DNA of 21,916 nt, from assembly GCA_018268695.1 (NCBI GenBank), contig JAFDWD010001043.1:1-21916 (forward strand). Reading direction: 5' to 3'. Position numbers and translations under genes: made by a program. Of the stretch, positions 7,346-15,158 are shown one piece after another. The stretch's first letter is position 1, and each line of letters begins with the position of its first letter. Under the pieces are notes generated by a model. The model did not search any database. It had not been told where the DNA came from and was given only the letters and a program-made list of their open reading frames with translations. The stretch comes from Actinomycetota bacterium (lineage in GTDB: Bacteria > Actinomycetota > Thermoleophilia > Solirubrobacterales > 70-9).

Positions 7346-8382
7346 CCCTGTACGGCGCTTCCCTCGCGCAGCCCGGCCTCGACCTTCGGGGCCACCTCGC
7401 GCATGAAGTAGTCGATCCGGCGGGAGCCGCTCTCGACGCTCTCGCCGGGTAGCTGGGCCCAGAAGAAGACGTCCTTGATCTGGGGACGCTCGCGCAGCAG
7501 CTTGGTCAGTTCGGCGACGGCGGTCGGGCCGTCCCAGAGGGTGTAGCCGCCGCCCGCGACGATCGCGTCGGCATCGGGGAAGAGCGGCACCTGGTCGGGT
7601 GGCCCGAACGCGCCCCAGCGGATGTATTCGTTCAGCTGGTAGAGGGCGTGGTCCCCGATCTCGGCCCAGGTCGCCTCGGGGTCCTCGGCGATGATCGCCC
7701 ACTGGCCCGCGTGGATCTGGCCGGCGGCCGGGTCCTTGCCGTGGCGCTCGAGCGCCTCCAGGTAGAGCGCCTGGTGGTCGTTCTGGGTGCTGAGGAAGCC
7801 GTCGGCGATGCGGGCGACGCGGTCGATCGCGGCCTCGTTCATGCCGCCGACCAGCAGCTTCGGCGGCTGGGGCGGGACCGGCGAGACGGTGACGTCGGGG
7901 TACTGGAAGCGCCTGCCGGCGAACTCCAGCGACCGGCCTTCCCAGGAGCGGCGGATGATCTCGGCCCCCTCTTCCAGAAGCGACGGCCGGTTCTTCAGGC
8001 TGCGGCCGAAGGCCTCGAACTCGTCGGGCCGGTAGCCGATCCCGACCCCAAGGTCGAAGCGGCCGCGGGTCAGGATCGAGAGCGTGGCGCTGTCCTCGGC
8101 CAGGCGCACCGGGTCGTGGAGGGGGAGCAGCATCAGCGACATCGCGATCCGCATCTCCGTCGTGCGGGCGCCGATCGCCCCGGAGATGACCAGCGGCGAG
8201 GGGGTGTAGCCGTCGTCGATGAAGTGGTGCTCGGTCAGCCAGACGGAGCGATATCCGAGCTCCTCGGCCCAGACGATCTGATCGATCGCCTCGGCGTAGA
8301 AGTCCTCCCACGGACGACGCCACGGCGCCGGATTGCGGAAGTCGTACCAGAGCCCCCAACGGGGCACATGCGACTCGCTCAC
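7342..8382 (-). CDS. LLM-class (luciferase-like) flavin-dependent oxidoreductase, paralogue
   Basis: 346 residues. The frame is open up to a TTG at 8439, but GTG 8382 is preferred: it has AGAGGAGGG five bases upstream and gives an N-terminus (SESHVPRWGLWYDFRN) that enters the fold at the usual point. Family motifs are YRSVWLTEHHFIDDGYTPSP, MRIAMSLMLLPLHDPVRLAE, RGRFDLGVGIGYRPDEF and PPKLLVGGMNEAAIDRVARI. The opening WGLWYDFRNP resembles monooxygenases acting on hydrophobic acids or terpenoids, though this is from memory. It is the first of the four short-spaced genes; the acyl-CoA ligase is 122 bases upstream on the same strand. Either a two-component system fed by a flavin reductase or an F420 enzyme is possible. 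Confidence 0.83.
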   Translation of the reverse strand: MSESHVPRWGLWYDFRNPAPWRRPWEDFYAEAIDQIVWAEELGYRSVWLTEHHFIDDGYTPSPLVISGAIGARTTEMRIAMSLMLLPLHDPVRLAEDSATLSILTRGRFDLGVGIGYRPDEFEAFGRSLKNRPSLLEEGAEIIRRSWEGRSLEFAGRRFQYPDVTVSPVPPQPPKLLVGGMNEAAIDRVARIADGFLSTQNDHQALYLEALERHGKDPAAGQIHAGQWAIIAEDPEATWAEIGDHALYQLNEYIRWGAFGPPDQVPLFPDADAIVAGGGYTLWDGPTAVAELTKLLRERPQIKDVFFWAQLPGESVESGSRRIDYFMREVAPKVEAGLREGSAVQG

Positions 8383-8504
8383 TTCGTCCCTCCTCTCCGC
8401 CGGGTCCCACCCGCGCGGTCTCGTCCTCTCGGTCGACAACGTAACCGCGCGCGCGAAGCCGGGAGCGAGGGCGTTTGGCGACTTCTACAAATGCCCTTCG
8501 TGCC
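8383..8504 (-). other. Intergenic gap inside the minus-strand block
   Basis: 122 bases between the acyl-CoA ligase stop and the first LLM gene. On the minus strand TACGTT (plus coordinates 8438-8443) repeats the hexamer used as minus-10 upstream of the ligase. I see no matching minus-35, so an internal promoter is only possible. Confidence 0.3.
8388..8396 (-). promoter_or_regulatory. Shine-Dalgarno site deciding the GTG start at 8382
   Basis: On the minus strand this reads AGAGGAGGG, five bases before GTG 8382. The upstream TTG at 8439 has no comparable site, so the shorter protein is preferred. Confidence 0.65.
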
Positions 8505-10127
8505 CTAGCTCCGCGCCGGGGAGACCACGTCGATCTCGCCCGCCTCGTAGGCGGAGCGGAGGGCGCGTTTGTCGGCCTTGCCGACGCTCGTCTTCGGGAT
8601 CTCGGTCAGCGCCGCCCAGCGCTCCGGGATCCACCAGCGGGCCACCCGCGTGGTCAGGTGCTCCGCCAGCGCCGGCGGGTCGAGCCGCGCTCCTTCGCGC
8701 AGCACGATGCAGGCGAGGGGCCGCTCCTCCCAGCGCTCGTCGTCGACGCCGATCACGGCCACCTCGAGGATGTCGGGGTGGGACGCGAGCCCGTCCTCGA
8801 GGTCGAGCGAGGAGATCCACTCGCCGCCCGACTTGATCACGTCCTTGGCGCGGTCGGTCAGTTGCACGAACCGCTCCTCGTCGCCGTAGCCGACGTCGCC
8901 CGTGCGCAGCCACCCGTCGTCGAACTTCTCCGGCGTGTCGATCGCCAGGTAGGAGGTCGTCACCCACGGCCCCCGCACCTCGATCTCGCCGACCGACTCG
9001 CCGTCCCAGGGCAGCTCCCGTCCGGCGTCGTCGACGATCCGCAGCTGGATCCCGGCCGAGGAGGCCCGGCCGCTCTTCGAACGCCAGTAGGTGTCCTCCT
9101 CGGCCGGCGAGCCCTTGGGCGGATGGGAGAGCGCGCAGAGCGGACTGGTCTCGGTCATCCCCCAGCCCTGCAGCATCGGCACGCCGCGGTCGCGCATCGC
9201 GTCGATCAGCGCCCCGGTGACCGCCGAGCCGCCGCAGACGGCGACCCGCAGGCTGGAGAGGTCGACAGGCTCGGGGTCGTCGTGGTTGAGCAGGTCGTTG
9301 AAGAGCGTCGGCACGCCGGCGGTGAAGGTCGGTCGCCGCTCCTTGAACATCGGAGCCAGCGAAGCCGCGTCCAGCGTCGACTGCGGCATGACGAAGTCCG
9401 CCCCCGACATCCAGCCGGAATAGGGGAGGCCCCAGGCGTTCGAGTGGAACATCGGGACCATCAGCATGATCGTGTCGTCCTGGCCGATCCCGAAGGCGTT
9501 GGTCGCGCACTGGGCCATCGAGTGGACGAAGGTGGAGCGGTGCCCGTAGGCGACGCCGCGCGGGTCGCCGGTGGTGCCGCTGGTGTAACAGATCGAGGCG
9601 GCCGAGCTCTCGTCGAGCTCGGCCCATTCCGGCTTCGCGCCAGGCTCCGCCAGGGCATCCTCGAACGGCATCGCCCGCTCCCCCAGCGCGGCGCCGTCCC
9701 CGCCGACGACGAGGAAGCGCTCGACCGAGGTCAACGAGTCGGCGATCGGCGCGAGCAGATCGACCAACAGTTGGTCGACGATCATCAGCCGGTCGCCCGC
9801 GTGGTTGACGACGAAGGCGACCTGGTCGGGGAAGAGGCGGATGTTGACCGTGTGCAGCACCGCGCCCATGCACGGCAGGGCGAAGTAGGCGGCCAGGTGG
9901 TCGCCGTGGTTCCAGCAGAACGTGCCGACCCGGTCGCCGCGCTCGACCCCCATCCGCTGCAGGCCGGCGGCGAGCCGGTCGGCCCGCTCGGCGACCTCCG
10001 CGTAGGTCTGCGTGCTCGAGGACCCGTCGGCGGCGAAGGTGGTGACGAGGCTGCGATGGTGGACGGTCCGGCCGTGCTCGTAGATCAACCTGGTCGTCAG
10101 CGGCATCTCCGACATCGTGCTCTTCAT
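8505..10127 (-). CDS. AMP-forming acyl-CoA synthetase (FadD-like, medium/long-chain type)
   Basis: 540 residues of the ANL adenylation superfamily, which activate a carboxylic acid to acyl-AMP and then acyl-CoA. Visible motifs are the ATP-binding loop YTSGTTGDPRG (about 181-191), MVPMFHSNAWGLPY, GWGMTETSP near 330, the hinge region DDGWLRTGDVG, and the C-terminal KTSVGKADKRALR carrying the catalytic Lys. The VPMFH..AW pattern is typical of the AlkK/medium-long-chain subgroup. I chose ATG 10127 because it sits exactly where a leaderless transcript from the candidate promoter at 10134-10162 would begin; ATG at 10115 with a weak GAAGAG site is the alternative. First gene of the minus-strand block and divergent from the transporter, so it may activate the imported or oxidised acid. 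Confidence 0.88.
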   Translation of the reverse strand: MKSTMSEMPLTTRLIYEHGRTVHHRSLVTTFAADGSSSTQTYAEVAERADRLAAGLQRMGVERGDRVGTFCWNHGDHLAAYFALPCMGAVLHTVNIRLFPDQVAFVVNHAGDRLMIVDQLLVDLLAPIADSLTSVERFLVVGGDGAALGERAMPFEDALAEPGAKPEWAELDESSAASICYTSGTTGDPRGVAYGHRSTFVHSMAQCATNAFGIGQDDTIMLMVPMFHSNAWGLPYSGWMSGADFVMPQSTLDAASLAPMFKERRPTFTAGVPTLFNDLLNHDDPEPVDLSSLRVAVCGGSAVTGALIDAMRDRGVPMLQGWGMTETSPLCALSHPPKGSPAEEDTYWRSKSGRASSAGIQLRIVDDAGRELPWDGESVGEIEVRGPWVTTSYLAIDTPEKFDDGWLRTGDVGYGDEERFVQLTDRAKDVIKSGGEWISSLDLEDGLASHPDILEVAVIGVDDERWEERPLACIVLREGARLDPPALAEHLTTRVARWWIPERWAALTEIPKTSVGKADKRALRSAYEAGEIDVVSPARS

Positions 10128-10133
10128 CTGGCG

Positions 10134-10162
10134 AACGTAGCGCGCGGCGGGCGCGGCGTCAC
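10134..10162 (-). promoter_or_regulatory. Candidate leaderless promoter for the acyl-CoA synthetase
   Basis: On the minus strand GTGACG (10157-10162) resembles a minus-35, then 17 bases, then TACGTT (10134-10139) fits the actinobacterial TANNNT minus-10. The A of the ATG at 10127 is seven bases further on, the spacing expected if transcription begins at the start codon. No Shine-Dalgarno site precedes this ATG. Confidence 0.45.
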
Positions 10163-10298
10163 GGCTTCGGGCCGGGCGGGGCGGTCCGGGGTTGGAGAAC
10201 TCGACAACGCCGCGGCGACTTCTTGGGGCCCGCCGTTTTGGCACGTCCTAGTTTCGCCTTGCCAGCGCCGGGGGGGAACCCGGTGGGCCACTTCAGAG

Positions 10299-10304
10299 AG
10301 GAGA
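10299..10304 (+). promoter_or_regulatory. Shine-Dalgarno site fixing the GTG start at 10310
   Basis: AGGAGA lies six bases before GTG 10310 and gives a lipoprotein signal peptide of normal length. A possible minus-10 (TAGTTT, 10249-10254) lies upstream but without a well-spaced minus-35. Confidence 0.6.
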
Positions 10305-10309
10305 TTCAA

Positions 10310-11725
10310 GTGCAGTACGAGATGACCCGCCGGCGCGGGCCACGACGCCGGGTTGCCTTCCTCGCGTGCCTCGCGCTCGTGCTCGCGGTCTGCAGCATCC
10401 TGCTCGCGGCATGCGGGGGCGGCGGCAGCAGCTCGTCGAGCTCGACCGAACCGGCGAGCGAAGCGAACGCGAACGAAACCGAAAACGCCGCCGCCGAAGA
10501 AGGCGGGGGCGAAGAAAGCTCCGGCTCCACCGAACCGATCGGCATCGCCGGTCTGGAAGGCGAAGTCGCCGAGGGTGGTCCCGACTTCATGAAGGGCATG
10601 AAGATCGCCACCGAAGAAATCAACAAAGCCGGTGGGGTGAACGGTCGTGAAATCGACCTGAAGATCTTCAAGACCGGCGGTACCCCGCAGGGCGCGGCCA
10701 GTGCCTACCAACAGGCGGGTGCCGAAAGCAGCATCATCGGCGCGTTCCTCGGTGCGACCGGGTCGCTGGCGATCCGCGAACAGTCCGAACGGGTGAAGCT
10801 GGCGCTGATCGCCGCGAGCGGCAACGACAAGATCGACACCCCGGTGACGAAGTACATCTTCGAGAACTCGGCGGGCAAAGAATACGCGTCGTCGTCACTC
10901 GTCTACATGAACGAACACGGTCCGGAATACGCGAAGGCGTTCGGTCGCGAATTCACCGGGACGAACCTGAAGGGCAAGAAAGTCGCGATCCTCCACTACG
11001 AAACCGACTTCTCCCAGCAGATCCCGGAAGCGATCGAAGAAGGGTGCGAACAGCTGGGCTGTGAAGTCGTCGACGTCGAGGAAGCCGGTTCCGCCGACTC
11101 GGTCGAAGCAGTCACCCCGCAGCTGACCAAAATGAAGGAAAGCGGCGCGGAAATCTATTACATCGAGTCGCTCAACCCGAACGCTCTGGCAGCCGCCAAA
11201 CAGCTCGGGATGGACTCCAAACCGGTGATCGCCGAGCAGTGGCTGACCGTTCCGGCACTCGCCGAAGCGGCCGGCAAGAACGCCGAAGGCGTCGTCTTCG
11301 GCGGCCACAAGTGCCGGGCGCCGGAAATCATCGCGAAGAGCGATCCGGCGAAGAAGTGGTGCGAAGAATACGTCGAACGATTCGAAAAGTACTTCCCCGG
11401 TGAACCGTTCGCCCTGTTCTCGATCTACGGCTACGACGCCGTGAACACCTACGCCTGGGCGGTCGAACACCTCGAAGAAGAAGGGAAGGAAGTCACCCGC
11501 GACTCGATCGTCGAAGCGATGCAGGAAATGGACGGCAGCCTGCGCACCAGCCACGGCCTCGTCAAGACCAGCCCGGAAAGCCACCGGCTCACCGGCTCCT
11601 GGGAAGAAGCGTACGTCGACATGACGATCAAAGTGAACAAGAAGGGAGAACCGGAATACGTGCTCGCGCCGGGGGCCGACCCCGCCGGGGCGAAAGCGAC
11701 CGGACCGCACGCGGAAACCGAATAG
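10310..11725 (+). CDS. ABC transporter substrate-binding lipoprotein, LivK-like
   Basis: 471 residues. An Arg-rich N-terminus (TRRRGPRRR) leads into a hydrophobic core and the lipobox LLAAC, so Cys35 should be lipidated and the protein anchored outside the membrane. A Ser/Glu/Ala-rich linker (about 36-75) precedes a type 1 periplasmic-binding domain: IGIAGLEGEVAEGGPDFMKG, ATEEINKAGGVNGREI, then KGKKVAILHYETDFSQQ. Such proteins capture branched-chain amino acids, amides, organic acids or aromatics for Liv-type importers. The transporter genes follow on the same strand. By hand count about 53 of 59 Glu codons are GAA whereas neighbouring genes use mostly GAG, a sign of selection for high expression. 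A 16-bp hairpin follows the stop. Ligand unknown. Confidence 0.88.
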   Translation: MQYEMTRRRGPRRRVAFLACLALVLAVCSILLAACGGGGSSSSSSTEPASEANANETENAAAEEGGGEESSGSTEPIGIAGLEGEVAEGGPDFMKGMKIATEEINKAGGVNGREIDLKIFKTGGTPQGAASAYQQAGAESSIIGAFLGATGSLAIREQSERVKLALIAASGNDKIDTPVTKYIFENSAGKEYASSSLVYMNEHGPEYAKAFGREFTGTNLKGKKVAILHYETDFSQQIPEAIEEGCEQLGCEVVDVEEAGSADSVEAVTPQLTKMKESGAEIYYIESLNPNALAAAKQLGMDSKPVIAEQWLTVPALAEAAGKNAEGVVFGGHKCRAPEIIAKSDPAKKWCEEYVERFEKYFPGEPFALFSIYGYDAVNTYAWAVEHLEEEGKEVTRDSIVEAMQEMDGSLRTSHGLVKTSPESHRLTGSWEEAYVDMTIKVNKKGEPEYVLAPGADPAGAKATGPHAETE

Positions 11726-11761
11726 CGGATCCGGCCAGACACACGAACGGCGACACCGATC

Positions 11762-11797
11762 CCGCCACCCGGGGCTCCGACGAGCCCCGGGTGGCGG
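11762..11797 (+). terminator. Strong hairpin after the binding-protein gene (partial terminator or mRNA 3' stabiliser)
   Basis: Perfect 16-base arms (11762-11777 and 11782-11797) around a CGAC loop, very GC-rich, with no T-tract. It lies 37 bases past the binding-protein stop and 25 bases before the next gene of the transporter block. Such a position often lets the binding protein be made in excess over the membrane parts. Confidence 0.65.
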
Positions 11798-11822
11798 TGG
11801 TTCGGCGTCGCGGGGGAAGCGA

Positions 11823-12323
11823 ATGAACGACACCACCACCGCATCGAACCTCGAGGCCCGGGTCGGCGAGCTCGCTGACCAGCTGGCCATCACCGACGTC
11901 CTCTACCAGTACGCGACCGCGCTCGACACCCGCGACTGGGATCTCCTGAGCGCCTGCTTCACCGCCGACGGCGTCGCCGACTACCTCGAGTTCGGCGGCG
12001 TCAACGAAGGCCGGGACGCGATCGTCAGCCTCTGCGGCGGCGTGCTCTCCGGGCTCGACGCGAGCCAGCACCTGATCGCCAACCCACGCGTCGTCCTCGA
12101 CGGTGACCGCGCGACGGCGACCTGTTACTTCCAGGCCCAGCACTTCCTCGCCTCCCCGGCCGGCGGCAACACCTACCTGGTCGGCGGGACCTACGAGGAC
12201 CGCCTGCGCCGCACCGACGAGGGCTGGCAGATCGAGCACCGCACCCTCCACTGCAGCTGGCAGGACGGTAACGCCGGCGTCTTCACCGAGGCCGCGGCAC
12301 GGCTCGCCGCCGACGGGGCCTAG
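11823..12323 (+). CDS. NTF2-like / SnoaL-type protein
   Basis: 166 residues of the NTF2-like cone-shaped fold. The N-terminal helix ELADQLAITDVLYQYATALD and the DTRDWDLLSACFTADGVADY block are characteristic of the SnoaL_4 / ring-hydroxylating dioxygenase beta-like group. Middle strands include SQHLIANPRVVLDGDRATAT and TYEDRLRRTDEGWQIEHRTL. Members include isomerases, dehydratases and many proteins of unknown role. A GGGGGAAG Shine-Dalgarno site precedes the ATG. The gene lies between the binding protein and the fused permease, 15 bases before the latter, so it is likely cotranscribed with the transporter and may act on the imported compound. No specific reaction can be assigned. Confidence 0.8.
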   Translation: MNDTTTASNLEARVGELADQLAITDVLYQYATALDTRDWDLLSACFTADGVADYLEFGGVNEGRDAIVSLCGGVLSGLDASQHLIANPRVVLDGDRATATCYFQAQHFLASPAGGNTYLVGGTYEDRLRRTDEGWQIEHRTLHCSWQDGNAGVFTEAAARLAADGA

Positions 12324-12338
12324 CGGGGGAGCGGGGCG

Positions 12339-15158
12339 ATGAGCGAATACGTCCAGTACGTACTGTCGGGTCTCTCGCTGGGGTGCATCTACGCGCTGGT
12401 CGCGCTGGGGATCGTGCTGATCGTCAACGTCACCGGCGTCTACAACTTCGCGCTCGGCAACTACGTCATGTTCGGCGGGCTGATCATGTACGGGACGGCG
12501 GGCGCGGGCGGCTGGAGCGTGCCCTTGGCGATCCTGGTCACGATCGCCGCCGTCGCCGGCATCGCCCTGCTGCAGGAGCGATTGACGATCGCGCCGGTGC
12601 GCGGCAAGCTCGGCCCGCTCGGACTGCTGATCACCACCCTCGGCGTCGGCTCTGTCCTCCAAGGGGCGGCGCTCGCGATCTGGGGCGAATACACGAAAAG
12701 CGTGCCGCCCTTCACCTCGGGCGCGTTCGTCTTCCTCGGCGCCCACCTCAGCTACCAGACCCTGTACGTCTGGGGCGGGACCGTGATCTGCCTGATCGCG
12801 ATCGTCTCCCTCTTCCGCTTCACCGACCTCGGCCGCGCGATGCGCGCCAGCGCGATCAACCCGGTCGCCGCGCGGCTCCACGGCATCCGCATCGGCTCGA
12901 CCTCGATGACCGCCTTCCTCCTCGCCGGGGCGCTCGCCGGCGTGATCGCCGCGGTCACCGTGCCGCTCACCTCGGCCAGCTGGAACGCCGGCCTGGAAGT
13001 CACCCTGGTCGCCTTCATCGCCGCCGCCCTGGCGGGCTTCACCAGCCCCGGCCGTGCCGTCGCCTTCGGCCTCGCGCTGGGCGTGCTGGAGTCGCTGGCG
13101 GCGGGCAAGATCTCCTCCGAATACCGGCTGGCGATCGTCTACGGCACGCTGATCGTCTTCCTCCTCGGCCGCGATCTGCTCGGCCGCGACGGCGTCGTCC
13201 AGCGGCTCTCGAAGCTCTCCCGCGCCAAGGGCGAAACCGACGAGGCGGTCGTCGCCCTGCAGCAGCGGATCCGCGAGCGGACCGCCGCCTTCGTCGAGCG
13301 CCTCGAGGGGGCCAAGCCGCGTCCGCGCGGGGTCTTCGACGGGGTCGGGCCGCGCTCGCTGCTGCCGATCGCGCTGCTCGCCGCCGCCTTCTTCGTCCCC
13401 TCGATGAGCAGCGACCTGGGCTTCCAGTCGGCCGCCACCTACATCGTCCTCGGCGCGGTCGGGGCCACCGGCCTCGGCCTGATCCTCGGCCTCGCCGGGC
13501 AGCTCAGCCTCGGCCACGCGGTCTTCTTCATCATCGGCGGCTACGGCGTCGCGATCCTCACCGTGAAGAGTGGCTGGGGACTGCTGCCCGCCGCCCTCGT
13601 CGCGGTCGCCGCCTCGATCGTGGTCGCCTACCTGATCGGCCGCCTGACCGTGCGGCTCTCCGGGTTCAACCTCGCCCTGGCGACCCTGGCGATCCAGCTG
13701 ATCGCGCTCGTCGTCGCCGCGCAGCAGTACCCGCAGGGCATCACCGGCCTGCCGATCATGTACCTCTTCGGCACCGAATTCATCAGCGCCAAGCAGTTCT
13801 TCTACCTCGGCATGGGCCTCCTCTGCGTCTGCCTCCTGATCGCCCGCAACATCTGGGTGTCGCAGACCGGCCTCGCGCTGCGCGCGGTCGGGCGCGACGA
13901 GGAGGCGGCGGAGAGCCTCGGCCTCGACGTCTCGAAGATGAAGGTCCGGATCCTCGTGCTCGGCGCGGCGATGGCCTCGCTCGCCGGTGTCCTCTGGGCG
14001 ATCTACGGCAACTTCGCGACCCAGACGAGCTGGGACGTCACCTTCACCATCACCCTGCTCACCTACGTGATCGTCGGCGGCGTCGCCTCGCCGTTCGGGG
14101 CCGCCGCGGGCGCGGCGGTGGTGGGCGGCATGCAGTACGCCGTCCAGGAATCGTTCAGCTCCTCGGCCGGCGCCTCGACCCAGCAGTACACGATCATCCT
14201 CAGCGGCCTCTTCCTGATCTTCTTCGTGCTCGTCTTCCGCGACGGGCTGACGGCGATCCCCGAGTACATCCGCAAGGCGGTCGCCGCCGGACGGGGCAAA
14301 GGGGCCGCGCCGAAGGGGGAAGCCTCGGCGCCGGCCGCCGCCGCAACCCGACCAGCCGCCGCCAACGGCAACGGGGCCGGGCACGCCGGCCTCAGCCTGG
14401 TCGAGGTCGAGGAACTGACCAAGCGCTTCGGCCGCCTGCCCGCCGTCTCCGACGTCGACTTCAGCCTCGACTCCGGTGAGATCACGGCGCTGATCGGGCC
14501 GAACGGCGCGGGCAAGTCGACCGTGATCAACATGCTCTCCGGGGCGATCGTGCCCTCGGAGGGGAAGATCGCGGTGATGGGTCGCCAGGTGGTGGGGCTG
14601 CGGCCGACCGACATCGGCCAGTCCGGCGTCGCCCGGACCTTCCAGACGCCGCGGCTCTTCGAAGGCCTGACCGCCCTCGAGAACGTCGTCCTCGCCCGCC
14701 AGCGCTTCCGTCGCTCCGGCCTGCTCGGCGCCGTCTTCCGTGGGCCCCGCTCGCGCCGCGAGGAAGCGGCGTCGGAGATGGAGGCCCGCGCCTGGCTCGA
14801 CTTCGTCGGGCTGGCCGAGGAGGCCGACACGATCGCGATGGACCTGCCGGTGGGCAAGCAGCGCCTCGCCGAGCTCGCCCGCGCCCTGGCGACCGACCCC
14901 TGCGTGCTGCTGCTCGACGAGCCCGCGGCGGGCCTCGACGGCACCGAGACGAAATCGCTGGCCGCCGTGGTCAGCACGATCCGCGATCTCGAGGTCGCGG
15001 TGCTCCTGGTCGAGCACGACATGAGCATGGTGATGTCGATCGCCGACAAGGTCTTCGTGCTCGAGGAGGGGGCGAAGATCTCCGAAGGCACGCCGGCCAC
15101 GGTCGGCGCCGACCCCACCGTGATCGAGGCGTATCTGGGAACGACGGTGGAGGTATGA
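12339..15158 (+). CDS. Fused Liv-type ABC transporter: LivH permease + LivM permease + LivG ATPase
   Basis: One uninterrupted 939-residue frame carries three transporter subunits. Residues 1-285 are LivH-like (YVLSGLSLGCIYALVALGIV, LGLRAMRA-type loop at 164-170). After a charged linker (286-335), residues 338-645 are LivM-like (LGLILGLAGQLSLGHAVFF, LRAVGRDEEAAESLGLDVSK). An Ala/Gly/Pro-rich linker (648-684) leads to a LivG-like ATPase (686-939). The ATPase has Walker A GPNGAGKST (720-728), a Q-loop FQTPRLF, a modified signature LPVGKQRLAELARAL, Walker B CVLLLDEP (855-862) and H-loop His893. The fused protein plus LivF would make the membrane complex, receiving substrate from the lipoprotein upstream. 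The start has a G-rich Shine-Dalgarno site; the stop overlaps the LivF start by four bases (ATGA). The frame is continuous as given. Confidence 0.9.
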   Translation: MSEYVQYVLSGLSLGCIYALVALGIVLIVNVTGVYNFALGNYVMFGGLIMYGTAGAGGWSVPLAILVTIAAVAGIALLQERLTIAPVRGKLGPLGLLITTLGVGSVLQGAALAIWGEYTKSVPPFTSGAFVFLGAHLSYQTLYVWGGTVICLIAIVSLFRFTDLGRAMRASAINPVAARLHGIRIGSTSMTAFLLAGALAGVIAAVTVPLTSASWNAGLEVTLVAFIAAALAGFTSPGRAVAFGLALGVLESLAAGKISSEYRLAIVYGTLIVFLLGRDLLGRDGVVQRLSKLSRAKGETDEAVVALQQRIRERTAAFVERLEGAKPRPRGVFDGVGPRSLLPIALLAAAFFVPSMSSDLGFQSAATYIVLGAVGATGLGLILGLAGQLSLGHAVFFIIGGYGVAILTVKSGWGLLPAALVAVAASIVVAYLIGRLTVRLSGFNLALATLAIQLIALVVAAQQYPQGITGLPIMYLFGTEFISAKQFFYLGMGLLCVCLLIARNIWVSQTGLALRAVGRDEEAAESLGLDVSKMKVRILVLGAAMASLAGVLWAIYGNFATQTSWDVTFTITLLTYVIVGGVASPFGAAAGAAVVGGMQYAVQESFSSSAGASTQQYTIILSGLFLIFFVLVFRDGLTAIPEYIRKAVAAGRGKGAAPKGEASAPAAAATRPAAANGNGAGHAGLSLVEVEELTKRFGRLPAVSDVDFSLDSGEITALIGPNGAGKSTVINMLSGAIVPSEGKIAVMGRQVVGLRPTDIGQSGVARTFQTPRLFEGLTALENVVLARQRFRRSGLLGAVFRGPRSRREEAASEMEARAWLDFVGLAEEADTIAMDLPVGKQRLAELARALATDPCVLLLDEPAAGLDGTETKSLAAVVSTIRDLEVAVLLVEHDMSMVMSIADKVFVLEEGAKISEGTPATVGADPTVIEAYLGTTVEV

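Noticed and set aside
11628..15017. A very long open frame on the minus strand (1129 codons) opposite the transporter genes, with similar frames at 14063-16138 and 6224-8410 (N-terminal part).
   Set aside because: Repetitive Arg/Gly/Asp/His-rich translations with no domain, opposite well-recognised genes. They arise because stop codons are rare in GC-rich DNA read antisense.
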